In this document: positions 18,493 to 29,414 of the stretch, piece by piece
How the letters are laid out: every line of letters starts with the position of its first letter
Numbering within the stretch: the stretch's first letter is position 1
Origin: Tritrichomonas musculus
Taxonomy: Eukaryota > Parabasalia > Tritrichomonadida > Tritrichomonadidae
Assembly: GCA_039105265.1 (NCBI GenBank)
Contig: JAPFFF010000040.1
Location: 434,001-498,000, forward strand
Direction of reading: 5' to 3'
DNA length: 64,000 nucleotides
The notes under the pieces: generated by a model
What the model saw: the letters and a program-made list of their open reading frames with translations, nothing else
Told to the model about the DNA's origin: nothing
The model's database searches: none
Position numbers and translations under genes: made by a program

Positions 18493-21400
18493 TCAAGAAT
18501 CTTCAATTTCATTTTGTGAAGTTCTGTTAATTTCCTTCATATTTTCATTATTGCTCCCTCTCAATTTCCTCCTTGGGCTTCTTCCGCCTGTTTGATACGA
18601 CGGTGAACTTTTCCTAGGTGAAAAAGCAAATTTCTTTTTTGAATTGATATTTGGTCTCACAATCAAAGCATTTTTCGGCTGTGTCAACAAAAGTGGCTTT
18701 CTAGCCGATAGGGAAATCAATCTTCTAGGAGTTGTGACTCCGCTGTGAATGTCAAGGCTATTGAAGAAAGTTTCTGTGTTATTTTCGTAATTGTAAACGT
18801 ACGCAGTAGGTGAAAATGAGTGGTTAAGGCCAATTGGTGGTAAAAACGGTTTTCTCTGAGGTGTCATTGCTATGTTACGATAATTTGACACTTTTGGAGT
18901 TGAATAGAAACCGTTTTGATTTGAATTGATCACTTCACTTTTCATTGTCACTTTTCTCTCTTTTTTTGTGATTTTTCTTACATAATTGAGAGTGATGTGA
19001 CGAACGTTATGGTAATAAAAACCGTTGGTATCGTCCTCATCGTTATCGTTGTAGTGCGACAGGTAAAACTCCTTCTGAATTTGATCGACAAACGGTTTGA
19101 ACTCAAGCCTGCCTCGCCCGTAGAGAGCGAGGACTGCCTCCTTGTCGATGATGATGTTCGGCGGAATTTTGAATCCCGTGTCGTAGCGTCGGCGGCTCAG
19201 CTTGGGCGACGGTGTGCGGGACCGCTGCCGCCGGCTCGAGTGGCGGTTTCCGTCTGAGTCTGAGCACGAGCAAAGAGAAGGGATGGAGAGCGTCGGGCGG
19301 ATCGGCGGAGGCGTTGGCGACCTCTCGTTGTTGCAGTGAAGGCTGCCGCCTTGTTCTTGGTCATCCAATTCAATTTTGTTGTCACTTTTTGCCGCCATGA
19401 AGCTGTCAGCTTCTTCCTCTTGGTGTGCGGCATCCTGCACGTCGTCTTCTTCGTTTGCGGGTGCCTCTCGTGACTCTTGCTGCTCATTCTCTTCTTCCTC
19501 TTCTTCAAGTAGAATTTGAAATTGCTGATCGTCGTCTTTCGCGAGTCGTTCTTGGATTGCGGTTACGGTTACGGTTTCAGTTTCGGTTGGATCATTTTGG
19601 TCCTTGGAAGGATTATCATCATTGTCGTTTTTGACAGCTGTTTCAGCCGTTGAATCTAGTGCCTTTGTTTCTTCGGAATTTTCTGTTGATATCTGGTCAT
19701 TAATAAATTCGTTTTCAGCATCTTTATTGGCTTCGTTTTCATTCTCTTTATTGGTTTCATTTTCATTCTCTTTATTGGCTTCATTTTCATTCTCTTTATT
19801 GGCTTCATTTTCATTCTCTTTATTGGCTTCATTTTCATTCTCTTTATTGGCTTCATTTTCATTCTCTTTATTGGCTTCATTTTCATTCTCTTTATTGGTT
19901 TCATTTTCATTCTCTTTATTGGTTTCATTTTCATTCTCTTTATTGGCTTCGTTCTGATTAGAATCATTTGATTCCTCGCTCTTGTCGCCACTAATGATGA
20001 TGATGCCTTCTTTATCGCTAGGGCTGCTTCCATCATCTCTTGCGTTGTTCGCTCCATCTTTGTCTTCAATGCTGTTTCCGTCTTTTTCATCACTCTGAAC
20101 GCCAGAGCCTGTCCCGCCATCCATGCTGGCACTCACATCACCAGTTTCTTTGCTTTTCTCAGCATCGTTGCCACCCGAAAATGAAGTTTTTTCAGATTCA
20201 CTTTGGTGAAACTGATTGTCGGATTCGCCACTCCCATTGCTTGTCACTTTTTCACTATCATCATTTGAAACTGCTTCACTTTCATTGTTTAAAGCTGCTT
20301 CGCTCTGATCATTGCCATCTAGTTTGTTTGTGTCCAGTTCTCCATTGAAGCCAGTAGAGGATGCTTCACTGCTCGAATTCGAGTTTGAGTCTGAAGCAGA
20401 ATCAAGGACAGAACTCGAGCTCCCTGATGAGTCATCTTCAGTGCTTTCTGCTGTGTTCTCGCCTTTTTCTAAATTAGGCAATTCACTTCCATCTGCTTCT
20501 AATTCGCTTTGCTTTTGAAGGGTAGATTGGCCAGTGTCATCTGAATTTTTATCGTTTTTGACTTCAGTTAATTCATCGTTGTTCTGAATTCCACTTTTTG
20601 AATTAATGGATTCTTTTAACTTTTTCTCATTTGTATCGTCATTGATTTTTCCTTCCTTTGAGTCATTCTCGCTGTTTTTCTCCTTTTTCTCATTAATTTC
20701 TGTTGATTTGGCCTTTGATGGTGAATTTAAATCAGTGTTTATTTTATGTGTTTCTTTATCGTTTTCCTTTGAATTTTCTTTTGATTTGCCGTCACTGTTT
20801 GTGCTCGTTTCTGGCTTTTTGTTGTCACTGCCGCTTGGCTGGCTGCTTGCCTTTTCTTTCAATTCTTTGGCTCTATCGTTCTTTTTGTTTTCACCAGCTC
20901 CTTTCGGTTGCTTTTCCACTTTTTGAGAAGTATCTGATTTGCCAGCATTTTTGGCTGCGTTTTTCTTCATGAGCTTCATCTTTCTCGCGTTTTTAACGTC
21001 TTTGGCATCATCTTCGCAGTTTTCTTTCTCGTTCTCGTTAGGAAGATCTTTTTGAGAGCTCTGGACGCTGCCAACAGCAGGCTTCCTTTTCACATTTCTG
21101 AGGAAGCTTGCGTCCCTAATTTTGTCGAAATTGTCGATCTCCTTGATTTCAGGGTCCTCGAACTCATCATTGTCAAAACCGTCATCATTCAAAATATTAT
21201 TATTTTCAGATGAATTTAAATCCACATTCTTGCTTCCTTCTTCGTTAGCATTCTCACTTTTGCACGCATTTCCATTTCCATGTTCGTTTTCGTTTTCTTC
21301 TTCATCTTTCAGGTTGCAGATGAGGCAGTCGTTTTTGATTTTCATGACCTCTGTGGCTGTTGCCACGAGTATGTCTCGCCTTGCGTTCATTATCAGGCAT

Positions 21401-23373
21401 GCTCGCAAGGGGAGAGGAAGCGAGATTTTTGTGATGATTTCCATGCCGTAGCTCCAGGCAATGACGTTTCCGTCCAAGCCAGACGAGACCCAAATTTTGG
21501 GTGAGAAAGAGAAAGACGTGATTGGACAAGAGTGCGGCTTCAGCATTGTTGAGTCGTTTTTTTCTTTACTCGACTTTTTCACTTCACTTTTCTTTCTATC
21601 ATCGCATAAAGCAAGATGCCTGTCCTCAATTTTGGCGCGCTGAACGTGGCCGCTGTCGTAGCCAAACAACAGAAGGTCTGCAAATGAAGATGCCACGCGA
21701 AAAGGAGTTATTTGAATTGAGTCAACAATTTTCTCATTCTCAATATCAACCAAAGCAGCCTCTTTCTCAAAAATCATGACGATCAAATTGTATTCAAAAT
21801 TGAAAGACAATTGAATTAAAGTTTCATTTGAAACAAAAAAGTGACACACTTCTTCAAATGTGAAGTAATCGATCACAAAAAGTTCACCTTTTTCAGAAGC
21901 AACCGCAAAGCACCATCGATAATTCACCTCACTTTCATCAACTTTTTGAATAATCCGACAAATTGTCATTTGAATTGCCTTACAATTGATATTAACAACT
22001 TTTTGAGTACTAGAAACATTTGTGTCAAAAAATTTTATCGTTCTATTTTGTTGAATAACGAATAACGAATCTCGTATCACTTCATCATTTTTTGAATGGT
22101 TTATTTTTGACACCTCGACGTTGTACAATTTTCTTTTCTTATCAAAAACGTATTTTTCAACCGTCCCTCTATCGTAGAGATACGATAGCGGATGATTTGA
22201 ATCATGTTGAGTTTGAAGGGTTATTTGGTCGGCATTTCTCGGAGAGAAAAACTTCATGAAAGAATTTTCAACGTTAATTAAGATTCTTGCCGCCGATAGA
22301 TATTTGTTGCAACGGTTAATTGACAAAGTGTTGTCGATATTCAACTGCCAGACGTGCCACGGAATGACCAAACTCAAAGCGCGAAGATTTGAGCCGAAGC
22401 AAGCACAAAGAACCGGCTCGTTATACAGACTGACCAAGAAGAGGCGCGAAGGATTTTTATTCAAATTCATGTAATAGAAAGTTTTTCCTGTTTTGATGTT
22501 CAGGAAGAATAAAATATGGCAGCTGTTGAGACAGATGCTGTTTTCATCGTCGACGAAAATTATCGACAAAACTGCGGAACGGATTGTGTCAAATTGTTTG
22601 ATTATTTGGCCTTTAATTCCCCATAAATTCATTCCGGTTTCTGAATCATAAGTTAACGTGTTTTTCGCTACAATTAACGATTCTTTTTTCTTTGTTTTTG
22701 ATGTTGGTTTTGATGCGTTTTTTTGGGGATTGAAAGAATAAACGGTTTTTATCGTTGTGGGATATTTGGAGCATTGACTTACTTTGTTCCCATCGAGATT
22801 ATATGCATAAATCCCATTTTCGGTTGGCAATAAAATTGACTCGGTTCGTTCGTCAAATTGTGGGGGTATCATGTTTGTGGAATCGTAATTTAAAGGAAAC
22901 GAGGAACGATTTGTAATTGTAATTGTTATTTTGGATTTTGATTTTGGCCCTAATTTATATTGAAAATTAAAAACTTTGACTTCTGATCCAAATGTAATAA
23001 TTGATTGCGATTTTGGAGAATACAAAATATGGAATATATTTGGCTGATTTGTTGCAATTTTTTTTAAAAGTAAAGGAGGGTTTCCAGATGATTGATAGTT
23101 TTGTGTAAGTCCATTAACTTGATATATCATTAATTCGCCTTTTTTGATTGAAACCCCTATTAAAAAAATTGTATCGGGAATAATTGTGCAGGTCGAAAGT
23201 TTAATCGGATATTTCATTTTCACAACGTTATTATCTAATATATAAATATTATTTTTTGTAGAAACAAGTAATTCATGGAAATTGATATTCATGATATTCG
23301 TAATCGTATCGTCACCAAAAGCATGCGAAAAATCATCGAAAATCCCGAATTTAACTACATTTGAAGATTCCAT
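18493..23373 (-). CDS. Large beta-propeller (WD40-like) protein with acidic repeat region
   Basis: A 1626-aa protein from an ATG at 23373. Residues ~1-700 contain WD40-like strands, e.g. HSCPITSFSFSPKIWVSSGL then DGNVIAWSYG (~615-645), and FHILYSPKSQSIITFGS (~110-130); two propellers are likely. Residues ~700-1340 are a highly charged, Ser/Glu/Asn/Lys-rich disordered region including ten units of N-E-A/T-N-K-E-N-E (1141-1220). The C-terminal ~290 residues have a short structured stretch (ALYGRGRLEFKPFVDQIQKE) and basic Ser/Arg segments. The architecture recalls scaffold or axonemal WD proteins, but no specific orthologue is claimed. DNA for residues ~1300-1460 (about 19.0-19.5 kb) is markedly GC-richer than its surroundings. 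Confidence 0.7.
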   Translation of the reverse strand: MESSNVVKFGIFDDFSHAFGDDTITNIMNINFHELLVSTKNNIYILDNNVVKMKYPIKLSTCTIIPDTIFLIGVSIKKGELMIYQVNGLTQNYQSSGNPPLLLKKIATNQPNIFHILYSPKSQSIITFGSEVKVFNFQYKLGPKSKSKITITITNRSSFPLNYDSTNMIPPQFDERTESILLPTENGIYAYNLDGNKVSQCSKYPTTIKTVYSFNPQKNASKPTSKTKKKESLIVAKNTLTYDSETGMNLWGIKGQIIKQFDTIRSAVLSIIFVDDENSICLNSCHILFFLNIKTGKTFYYMNLNKNPSRLFLVSLYNEPVLCACFGSNLRALSLVIPWHVWQLNIDNTLSINRCNKYLSAARILINVENSFMKFFSPRNADQITLQTQHDSNHPLSYLYDRGTVEKYVFDKKRKLYNVEVSKINHSKNDEVIRDSLFVIQQNRTIKFFDTNVSSTQKVVNINCKAIQMTICRIIQKVDESEVNYRWCFAVASEKGELFVIDYFTFEEVCHFFVSNETLIQLSFNFEYNLIVMIFEKEAALVDIENEKIVDSIQITPFRVASSFADLLLFGYDSGHVQRAKIEDRHLALCDDRKKSEVKKSSKEKNDSTMLKPHSCPITSFSFSPKIWVSSGLDGNVIAWSYGMEIITKISLPLPLRACLIMNARRDILVATATEVMKIKNDCLICNLKDEEENENEHGNGNACKSENANEEGSKNVDLNSSENNNILNDDGFDNDEFEDPEIKEIDNFDKIRDASFLRNVKRKPAVGSVQSSQKDLPNENEKENCEDDAKDVKNARKMKLMKKNAAKNAGKSDTSQKVEKQPKGAGENKKNDRAKELKEKASSQPSGSDNKKPETSTNSDGKSKENSKENDKETHKINTDLNSPSKAKSTEINEKKEKNSENDSKEGKINDDTNEKKLKESINSKSGIQNNDELTEVKNDKNSDDTGQSTLQKQSELEADGSELPNLEKGENTAESTEDDSSGSSSSVLDSASDSNSNSSSEASSTGFNGELDTNKLDGNDQSEAALNNESEAVSNDDSEKVTSNGSGESDNQFHQSESEKTSFSGGNDAEKSKETGDVSASMDGGTGSGVQSDEKDGNSIEDKDGANNARDDGSSPSDKEGIIIISGDKSEESNDSNQNEANKENENETNKENENETNKENENEANKENENEANKENENEANKENENEANKENENEANKENENETNKENENEANKDAENEFINDQISTENSEETKALDSTAETAVKNDNDDNPSKDQNDPTETETVTVTAIQERLAKDDDQQFQILLEEEEEENEQQESREAPANEEDDVQDAAHQEEEADSFMAAKSDNKIELDDQEQGGSLHCNNERSPTPPPIRPTLSIPSLCSCSDSDGNRHSSRRQRSRTPSPKLSRRRYDTGFKIPPNIIIDKEAVLALYGRGRLEFKPFVDQIQKEFYLSHYNDNDEDDTNGFYYHNVRHITLNYVRKITKKERKVTMKSEVINSNQNGFYSTPKVSNYRNIAMTPQRKPFLPPIGLNHSFSPTAYVYNYENNTETFFNSLDIHSGVTTPRRLISLSARKPLLLTQPKNALIVRPNINSKKKFAFSPRKSSPSYQTGGRSPRRKLRGSNNENMKEINRTSQNEIEDS
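19714..19953 (-). repeat. In-frame 24-bp tandem repeat, 10 units
   Basis: Ten consecutive 24-base units encode N-E-A/T-N-K-E-N-E. Units differ mainly by the Ala/Thr switch, and the last unit is altered to NEANKDAE. The near identity at DNA level indicates recent expansion by slippage. Confidence 0.95.
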
Positions 23374-23541
23374 ATTTTGTATTCTATCTTTAACTTTTTC
23401 TGTTTTTATTTGGTTAGATTATCAAATAACGTATATATATCACAATTTCATGAATTTTTTATTTTTTTATCTACTCTTGTTTGATTAAACCTACAATTAA
23501 TAAAGATAAAAAAAATATTCTTTATTATTATATATTGTCAA

Positions 23542-24603
23542 ATGGATAAAGTGAAATTAAAATTTTCGAGTATTTTTAAAATACCTTTCCAAGTCTATAA
23601 GCAGGATTTTACATTTCTTGTTAATGGCAAAGAATTTAAAACATATCAAGTTATTTCAGATCTTATTTCATCAAAAATAAGTCAAATTCATTTAAATGAT
23701 CCAACATTCGATACATTTACAATTAATACGCAAAGCCAAGGTGATTTTTCGCACATTCTTAACCTGGTAAAATTCGATGAAATTTCAATTAATGATAATG
23801 AAAGCGACTTTTTTTATGAAGTTATGGAGCAACTTGGTCATGACAACTTTGAAATTAATAAAGTTGAAGAAAACATAGAATATACAGTCGACAACGTATT
23901 ACCATTACTTCTCAAAAAGATAAAAAAGCACAAAAAGCACTCAAATGAAATTGAATTCATTTCTTCGCATTTGAGTGAAGTTATTTCCAAGCATTGTAAA
24001 GAAATTTTCGAGCTTGATGCGAGCACTCTATCAGATATCCTTAATCATCCAAAACTTCGAGTTAAAGACGAAGACGAAATTTTAAAACTTGTTAACGAAA
24101 TTTACAGGAGAGAATCGAGCTACTCTTTTCTATACGGAAGCGTCATCTTCGAAAATGTGACGATTGATAGCATGGCCGAATTCTTAACAATTTTTGACTA
24201 CAACGATCTGGACATTGGCGTCTGGAAGTCGATTTCAGCACGGCTAGAGAAGAAGATTTATAAAGAAATAAAGCAAAATGAACGATACAAAAAGCGCGCC
24301 AAAATTACAGATTTTATTCATAAAGAAAATGACGAATTCAATGGCATTGTTAAATACCTCACAGATAAAACTGGCGGCAACATCCATGATAATGGAACAA
24401 TCAGCATCACTGCCAGTTCATTCGGTAAATCTAATCCGCCTCAAAATTTGGTGAATTTGAATCAAAGCAATTACTATTTAACAAAAAATGGCCAAGAGTC
24501 GGATAATTATCATCTGTTTGGTTCTTTGAAAGCCTTTAAAGCATCAAATCAAAGTAAGAACAAAGTTTTGTTCTTAAGATATACGATAAGAGTAGTGATT
24601 TAA
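23542..24603 (+). CDS. BTB-like / BACK-like protein with shortened F5/8C domain
   Basis: Member of the trichomonad BTB-like plus discoidin family, 353 aa, ATG at 23542. The N-terminal part (FTFLVNGKEFKTYQVISDLI, SSKISQIHLNDPT) is the divergent BTB-like fold of this family, followed by a helical BACK-like region (~100-255). A discoidin (F5/8C) domain begins at GIVKYLTDKTGGNIHDNGTI and SITASSFGKSNPPQNLVNL, but after NYYLTKNGQES the family pattern (W-I-F-D-F-K...) is lost and the protein ends ~45 residues later. Compare the complete discoidin domain in the gene at 39280. This is probably a frameshifted or 3'-truncated copy; whether it is expressed is unknown. Confidence 0.65.
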   Translation: MDKVKLKFSSIFKIPFQVYKQDFTFLVNGKEFKTYQVISDLISSKISQIHLNDPTFDTFTINTQSQGDFSHILNLVKFDEISINDNESDFFYEVMEQLGHDNFEINKVEENIEYTVDNVLPLLLKKIKKHKKHSNEIEFISSHLSEVISKHCKEIFELDASTLSDILNHPKLRVKDEDEILKLVNEIYRRESSYSFLYGSVIFENVTIDSMAEFLTIFDYNDLDIGVWKSISARLEKKIYKEIKQNERYKKRAKITDFIHKENDEFNGIVKYLTDKTGGNIHDNGTISITASSFGKSNPPQNLVNLNQSNYYLTKNGQESDNYHLFGSLKAFKASNQSKNKVLFLRYTIRVVI

Positions 24604-24974
24604 TCATCTTGGTAAATACATGCAGTTATTTATTTATTCATTATGAAAATCTGCAATAGGTATCATAGATTGTCATATTTTGGTGTATTAGCTGGTTGGT
24701 TGGTTTTTAAACTTTTTTAATAAATAAACTATTCAAAATTTAGAAAAACTTTACCCTTAAATAAATTTTTATCAAAGAAAAAGAAAATTAAATTAATAAA
24801 AATCAAAATTCATTGTTTTTGTCAAAGATGATAGTTGCTTTGAAGGATGGACATGTGATGACTTTGTTTATGTAAATGATGGGGGCAATGCCGATGGAGA
24901 TGATGTTGATAATTAGAAGGAGAATAAAACAAAAATAAGATAAAATAAATTAATTTTAAATAAACTTGTATTTA
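24604..24974. other. Intergenic, possible relic frames
   Basis: A 31-codon open stretch at about 24826-24921 (+) reads DDSCFEGWTCDDFVYVNDGG. It has no start codon and no recognised relative, so it may be a fragment or chance. Confidence 0.3.
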
Positions 24975-25610
24975 TTGAAAAAGGGCAAACTTATAGAAGC
25001 ATGACTGCTCTATTAAAGTCATTTGAGTAATTAACTTCTTCATGCTCTTGACAAGGGTATTTAGCGATATACCTATCTATATCGACAAAATTAATTCCTT
25101 CCATTATTCTTTTACCTCTTTACTTCATGCCACATTCTTTCGACTATTTGAGTGTGACAGCCAGTCTCAGGGTCAACAAAATTTTCAGAATGATTAACAA
25201 TGAGACTGTTATAATTTTGAGGTAGGGGGTGATTTCACTATATACAGCCCAAAAATATAAATGTATTGCTGTTCCAGGATTTTTGAAAATCTGGATCTGT
25301 GGAATTAAATAATTTGCTGACCATTCCGGAAGCTAGAATATGAATCTTTCACAAGTTTGATCCCATATTCCTTCAAGCAGCCAGATTTCAGACATTTCAC
25401 GCCCGCAATTACTTCCTTTTTGTCATCGCTGATTTATCTATTTCAAAAACTGTTCCAGGCCAAACAATAGGTTTTTGGGAATGTACATGGAGCCAATGCA
25501 CGCAATCAAAGCGAAATGATTGGCAAAAATTTTATGAACGTTTGCTTGGAAAAGTGGCATTCTAATGCATCTAATCTACTCTTGTATTTGTTCAACTAAC
25601 AATATAAGAT
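24975..25610 (-). mobile_element. Decayed Merlin-type (IS1595/ISXO2-like) transposase
   Basis: Translating the minus strand gives ISXO2-like motifs: VFEIDKSAMTKRK near 25440 (the first catalytic aspartate with the D-E-S-x-F-x-x-R-K pattern) and VNHSENFVDPETGCHTQ then VERMWHEVKR near 25120-25200 (the conserved N-H-S, F-V-D-P-x-T-G-x-H-T-Q, E-x-x-W region). The end reads FVDIDRYIAKYPCQEHEEVN in a shifted frame. Several stops and frame changes separate these pieces, so it is an old DNA-transposon copy. No terminal repeats were identified, so the bounds are approximate. Confidence 0.7.
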
Positions 25611-26076
25611 ATGGAAAACCACTACTATTAGGAGCTTGGACATGACAAATATAGATTTAGTATCATTATCATCTACAATAATCCTCCATAAATTATAGAG
25701 TCAATTTGATTCTTTTTATATTGCTCACGTATTATATTTTAATTTCGAGATCTTTTTTATATTTATTTAGATATTAGTAATAGTTCTGGGGATTGGAATA
25801 ATAAAAAAGTTTATAAAAACTTTTATAATGTTTCATATTTTTCAAATGTTGAGTAACTGATTCTGTTATTATAAAATAACGATTTTTTAAATTTTTTTTT
25901 CTCTACAAGTATTAATTTTTGTTTCAAACAAATATGCATTTCATTAGAAACTCTAGAAAATTAAAGCAATATGCATTCGGACAGTCGTTAAAATTGCGTG
26001 CATCATGAGAAAAATATGAATTAAAATTTTTATCGTAAAAAAATTGAGTATTTTATTTTTTCAAAAATTGAATAGT
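25611..26076. other. Intergenic between two transposon relics
   Basis: AT-rich, nothing recognised. Confidence 0.4.
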
Positions 26077-26485
26077 AATTGAATAGGGGTGCCTCCAAAA
26101 AAATCCTTTTTTCTGAAAAATCTTGATTTTTCCGAAAATGGTTGTTTTTTCAGATTTTTTTATTTTTCTGAAAATTAAATTTAAGTTGTCATAAACATAA
26201 TTTAAAATCATCACCAAATCTTGAACAGTTTTTGGTCGGAATTTTTCTACCCTTCTTCTCATAATTTCTATTGGTGAAAGATCTGGCGAATGTGTGGGCC
26301 AAAATGGGAAGAGATTGATTCCAGCATTTTGAAGGTTTGTTAATATTTTCCTGGAGACATGCTTGCCAGTATTATCTTGCTGGAAATACCAGCGATTTCG
26401 TCCAAAAACGTAGTCTGAATTGGGTATCAGTCCAGATGCTATAATTGCATCAATAAAAAAAGTGTCTCTATTTATCGACCTTTGA

Positions 26486-26529
<44 letters not shown>

Positions 26530-27132
26530 TTAGACTAGAAATTGTGACCGATCGGGCCCCAAATCATTACTTTTGGAGGATGCAGGAGATCTTTTTTTTT
26601 CAATTGCAGGATATACTTCTCCCTGAATCCTCCATACGTAATGGTTTTTGGACCAGATCTCGAACCATGATTTGTCGCTGAACACAATTGTTAGGTAATT
26701 AGTATGGCTGGCAAAAAAAAAACAGTTTTAAAAATTTAAGTGAGTAGTTATATGAGCTACTGTTAACGGCAAGGCGCGAATTCTTTGAGCATATTTGAAT
26801 GAATACTTTTTTCTGCAATTGTTAACTCTGTCATCTGACACTTCAATACCAAATAAATGATATATTTGTAAGGCTAAATCAGCACCAGAAGTTTCTGGAA
26901 ATTGAATAGTAGTAACACAAATGAAAGACTTTATTTGACCATTTAAATTTGTTGGACGACCTTGCTGTTCTTTATGAGGTGATCCTTCTTGAAACCAATT
27001 TCTGGCTGATTTGACCGTGTTTATGGAAATTTGCAATGTTTGTTCAGTTTTGGAGATATTGTCTTTATGAGATTTAAGGACATTAACAATAAGATTGTAA
27101 CGATCGTTGATATCTTTTGGAAGAACTATCAT
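26077..27132 (-). mobile_element. Tc1/mariner-type transposon, interrupted transposase
   Basis: The N-terminal helix-turn-helix part is an intact 134-aa frame from the ATG at 27132 (ISINTVKSARNWFQEGSPHK). The catalytic core follows: FSDKSWFEIWSKNHYVW at ~26640-26690, then WYFQQDNTGKHVSRKIL and FWPTHSPDLSPIEIM at ~26260-26390, the family pattern D...QDN...SPDLxPIE. There are 35 residues between the second D and the E (DD35E, one more than Tc1). A 41-base A run (26487-26527) and frame changes split the gene, so it is inactive. The left end GGGGTGCCTCC near 26083 resembles a Tc1-type terminus; the frame reads on through it to a stop at 26053. A possible right end (CAACACCCTC near 27273) is doubtful. 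Confidence 0.85.
26487..26527 (+). repeat. Poly(A) tract of 41
   Basis: An uninterrupted run of 41 A in the middle of the mariner-type transposase, reading as T on the coding strand and breaking the frame. Confidence 0.9.
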
Positions 27133-29414
27133 TTATTTAAATAAAATTTTTCTCTCATTTTTTTTGACTTTATATAAAGTCAAATGAAGTCACTATTATT
27201 TGAGATAATTTTTTCAAATTTCACCGTTTTTTTGAGAGAAAGAAAAAATTTTCTCATTTTTTTTGAGATAAAACTCCAACACCCTCACAAATCTCTTATC
27301 AATCTTTTTTAGGAACACTATACAAAACGCATAAAAAGTAATCTTTCAATTTGTTGACTCCCATCTAAATTTAAAAAAATTTTCTTGATGGTACATTTAT
27401 ATTTATATATAATAATCTTACACAATCAAGCATTAAAACCTAAATTCTGAATTAACATATTATAATCAACTTAATCTTTACTTTTTTTACATCACATTTT
27501 TTATTAACGTAACATTTTAACGTAACTTTTTATAAAATCAAAAGTTTTGATGTAAATCAGTTATTTATGTTTAAAACAATATTTTTATTCAAAATCTAAA
27601 GATATATATTATTTTTCATTAACTCTTGCTGATTTTGATCAAAAAACTATGTTATCACAGATGATTCTATCTAGGAGATATAATTAGAAGCAAAATATCA
27701 TAGAAAAAAAGGTTTTGTACATCGATACTATTATAAAATAATTCAAATACATCGAATAAATAAATCAAAACGATTTGGCTAATCATAATAAGTCCAAATA
27801 AAATCAGAATTTTATATTAAAATTAAAGTGTCATTTTACACCATCAAAAGAATGATCAAAGAAATAACAAAGTTTTAATAATCTATTAGCAATAATAAAT
27901 GAATAAAAATTATTTCTACTTTATATTCATGCTTTATTTATTTTAATTGATTAAATTTTTGAAGATAAAAGTATTTCTCAAATAAAAAAATTAACCGAAA
28001 ATTACATATGTATTTACATATGTAATTTCTATCGTCCTGTGTAATTACATTGCATATACAAAAAGTAAAGATTAAATCATCTGGAATATCGTTTTTTCTG
28101 CTCCACTTTTTCAATAGATGCCTTATTTTGGATATATGAAAAAAGCACTATTTTAAATATTTATTTATGCATTATTATTCTACTTATGATAATATGAAAA
28201 ATATATCAATTTCAAATAAGATGTACAGAAACATAACTTTTTCAATGAATTGTTATTTACACTTAAAATATCAATATCTCAATCAAATCATTAAATATTC
28301 AATTTTCGATAATTCAATAATCATTAATAAAATATAAATTGAATATAATATCATGTAAAAAAGCTATTTAACCAAGATATAAAAAGATTGTGTTGTAACA
28401 AAAAAATGGCCCAAATTTATGAGTTCTTAAGAACATATAATATGCTTTGTCATATAAGTAAGCAGATATTTAATTTTGAAAAAAATCAGATCGCATGATT
28501 TTTTTTCCTACTTTAATATCAGGCTTTTTTCATTATTTTGTTTGAAAAAGTGAAACCTTAAAATTTTAAAATTTTAAAAAATAACTTTGATTCAAATTAA
28601 AATTGAATAAAAATTCACAAATTTTAAAATAATATTATCAATTTTCAAATAAACCGTTTTACAAAAAATATAAATATCTTAAAATTGTACCATCAATTCA
28701 TTTATTAAAGTAAAAATATGAATTATATAAATTTATTTAAATAATATAAATATAAAAATAAGTCAAAATTTTGGCAGGATCTTGGTTTCTGTACATCTTT
28801 CAAATAAATCATATACATTTTTTTTTTAATAACCAATAATGTAAATTAATCAATTATTTAATAGTTATATATTAATAATTAAATGTAGATTTTAATTCAT
28901 TTAAAATGAATATTATTTTATCTTTTTTTATTAAGATAAAACTATTTTATTTTCCTTTGAAAAAGTGGGGAAAACCGCCCCTACTCTTTTTTTTCTCTTG
29001 AATTCATTAAAGAAAGTAGTTATTTTTTTATATATTCTTCAACTGTGCATAGTATGAATTATTAAATGTAGCTATTGATTTTTATCGTGATGCTGTAGAT
29101 AAAATATATCATTTTTTTCAATCTTCGAATTTCCTGGAATAAATCCTATTAACATATTACTCTAGTCCTCATTAATCAATAAATTATCATTAAATTAAAA
29201 AATAAAATATTTGCTATTAATAAAAATCAATTTTTCTAATAAAAAAGCAAGGACATTGTGTTGCTTGACCTTAGTTTTGTATAAGAATTATAATCATAAA
29301 GACAATATATATATATATATATCATGTGTTATTAAAATACAGGGTGCAAATTATTAGAAAAAAAATTAAATATTTGAGTTATAAAAACATTCTTTTCATT
29401 ATGTCATTTTTAAA
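27133..29414. other. Long intergenic stretch
   Basis: 2.3 kb of AT-rich DNA without a supported gene. At 29339 an isolated CAGGGTGCAAATTATTAG resembles a Tc1-type transposon end; no partner end was found. Confidence 0.4.

Noticed and set aside
19604-19957. A 117-codon frame of FSFSLLA repeats opposite the WD40-like gene
   Set aside because: It is the mirror of the 24-bp coding repeat; the opposite frame belongs to a 1626-aa protein with propeller motifs.
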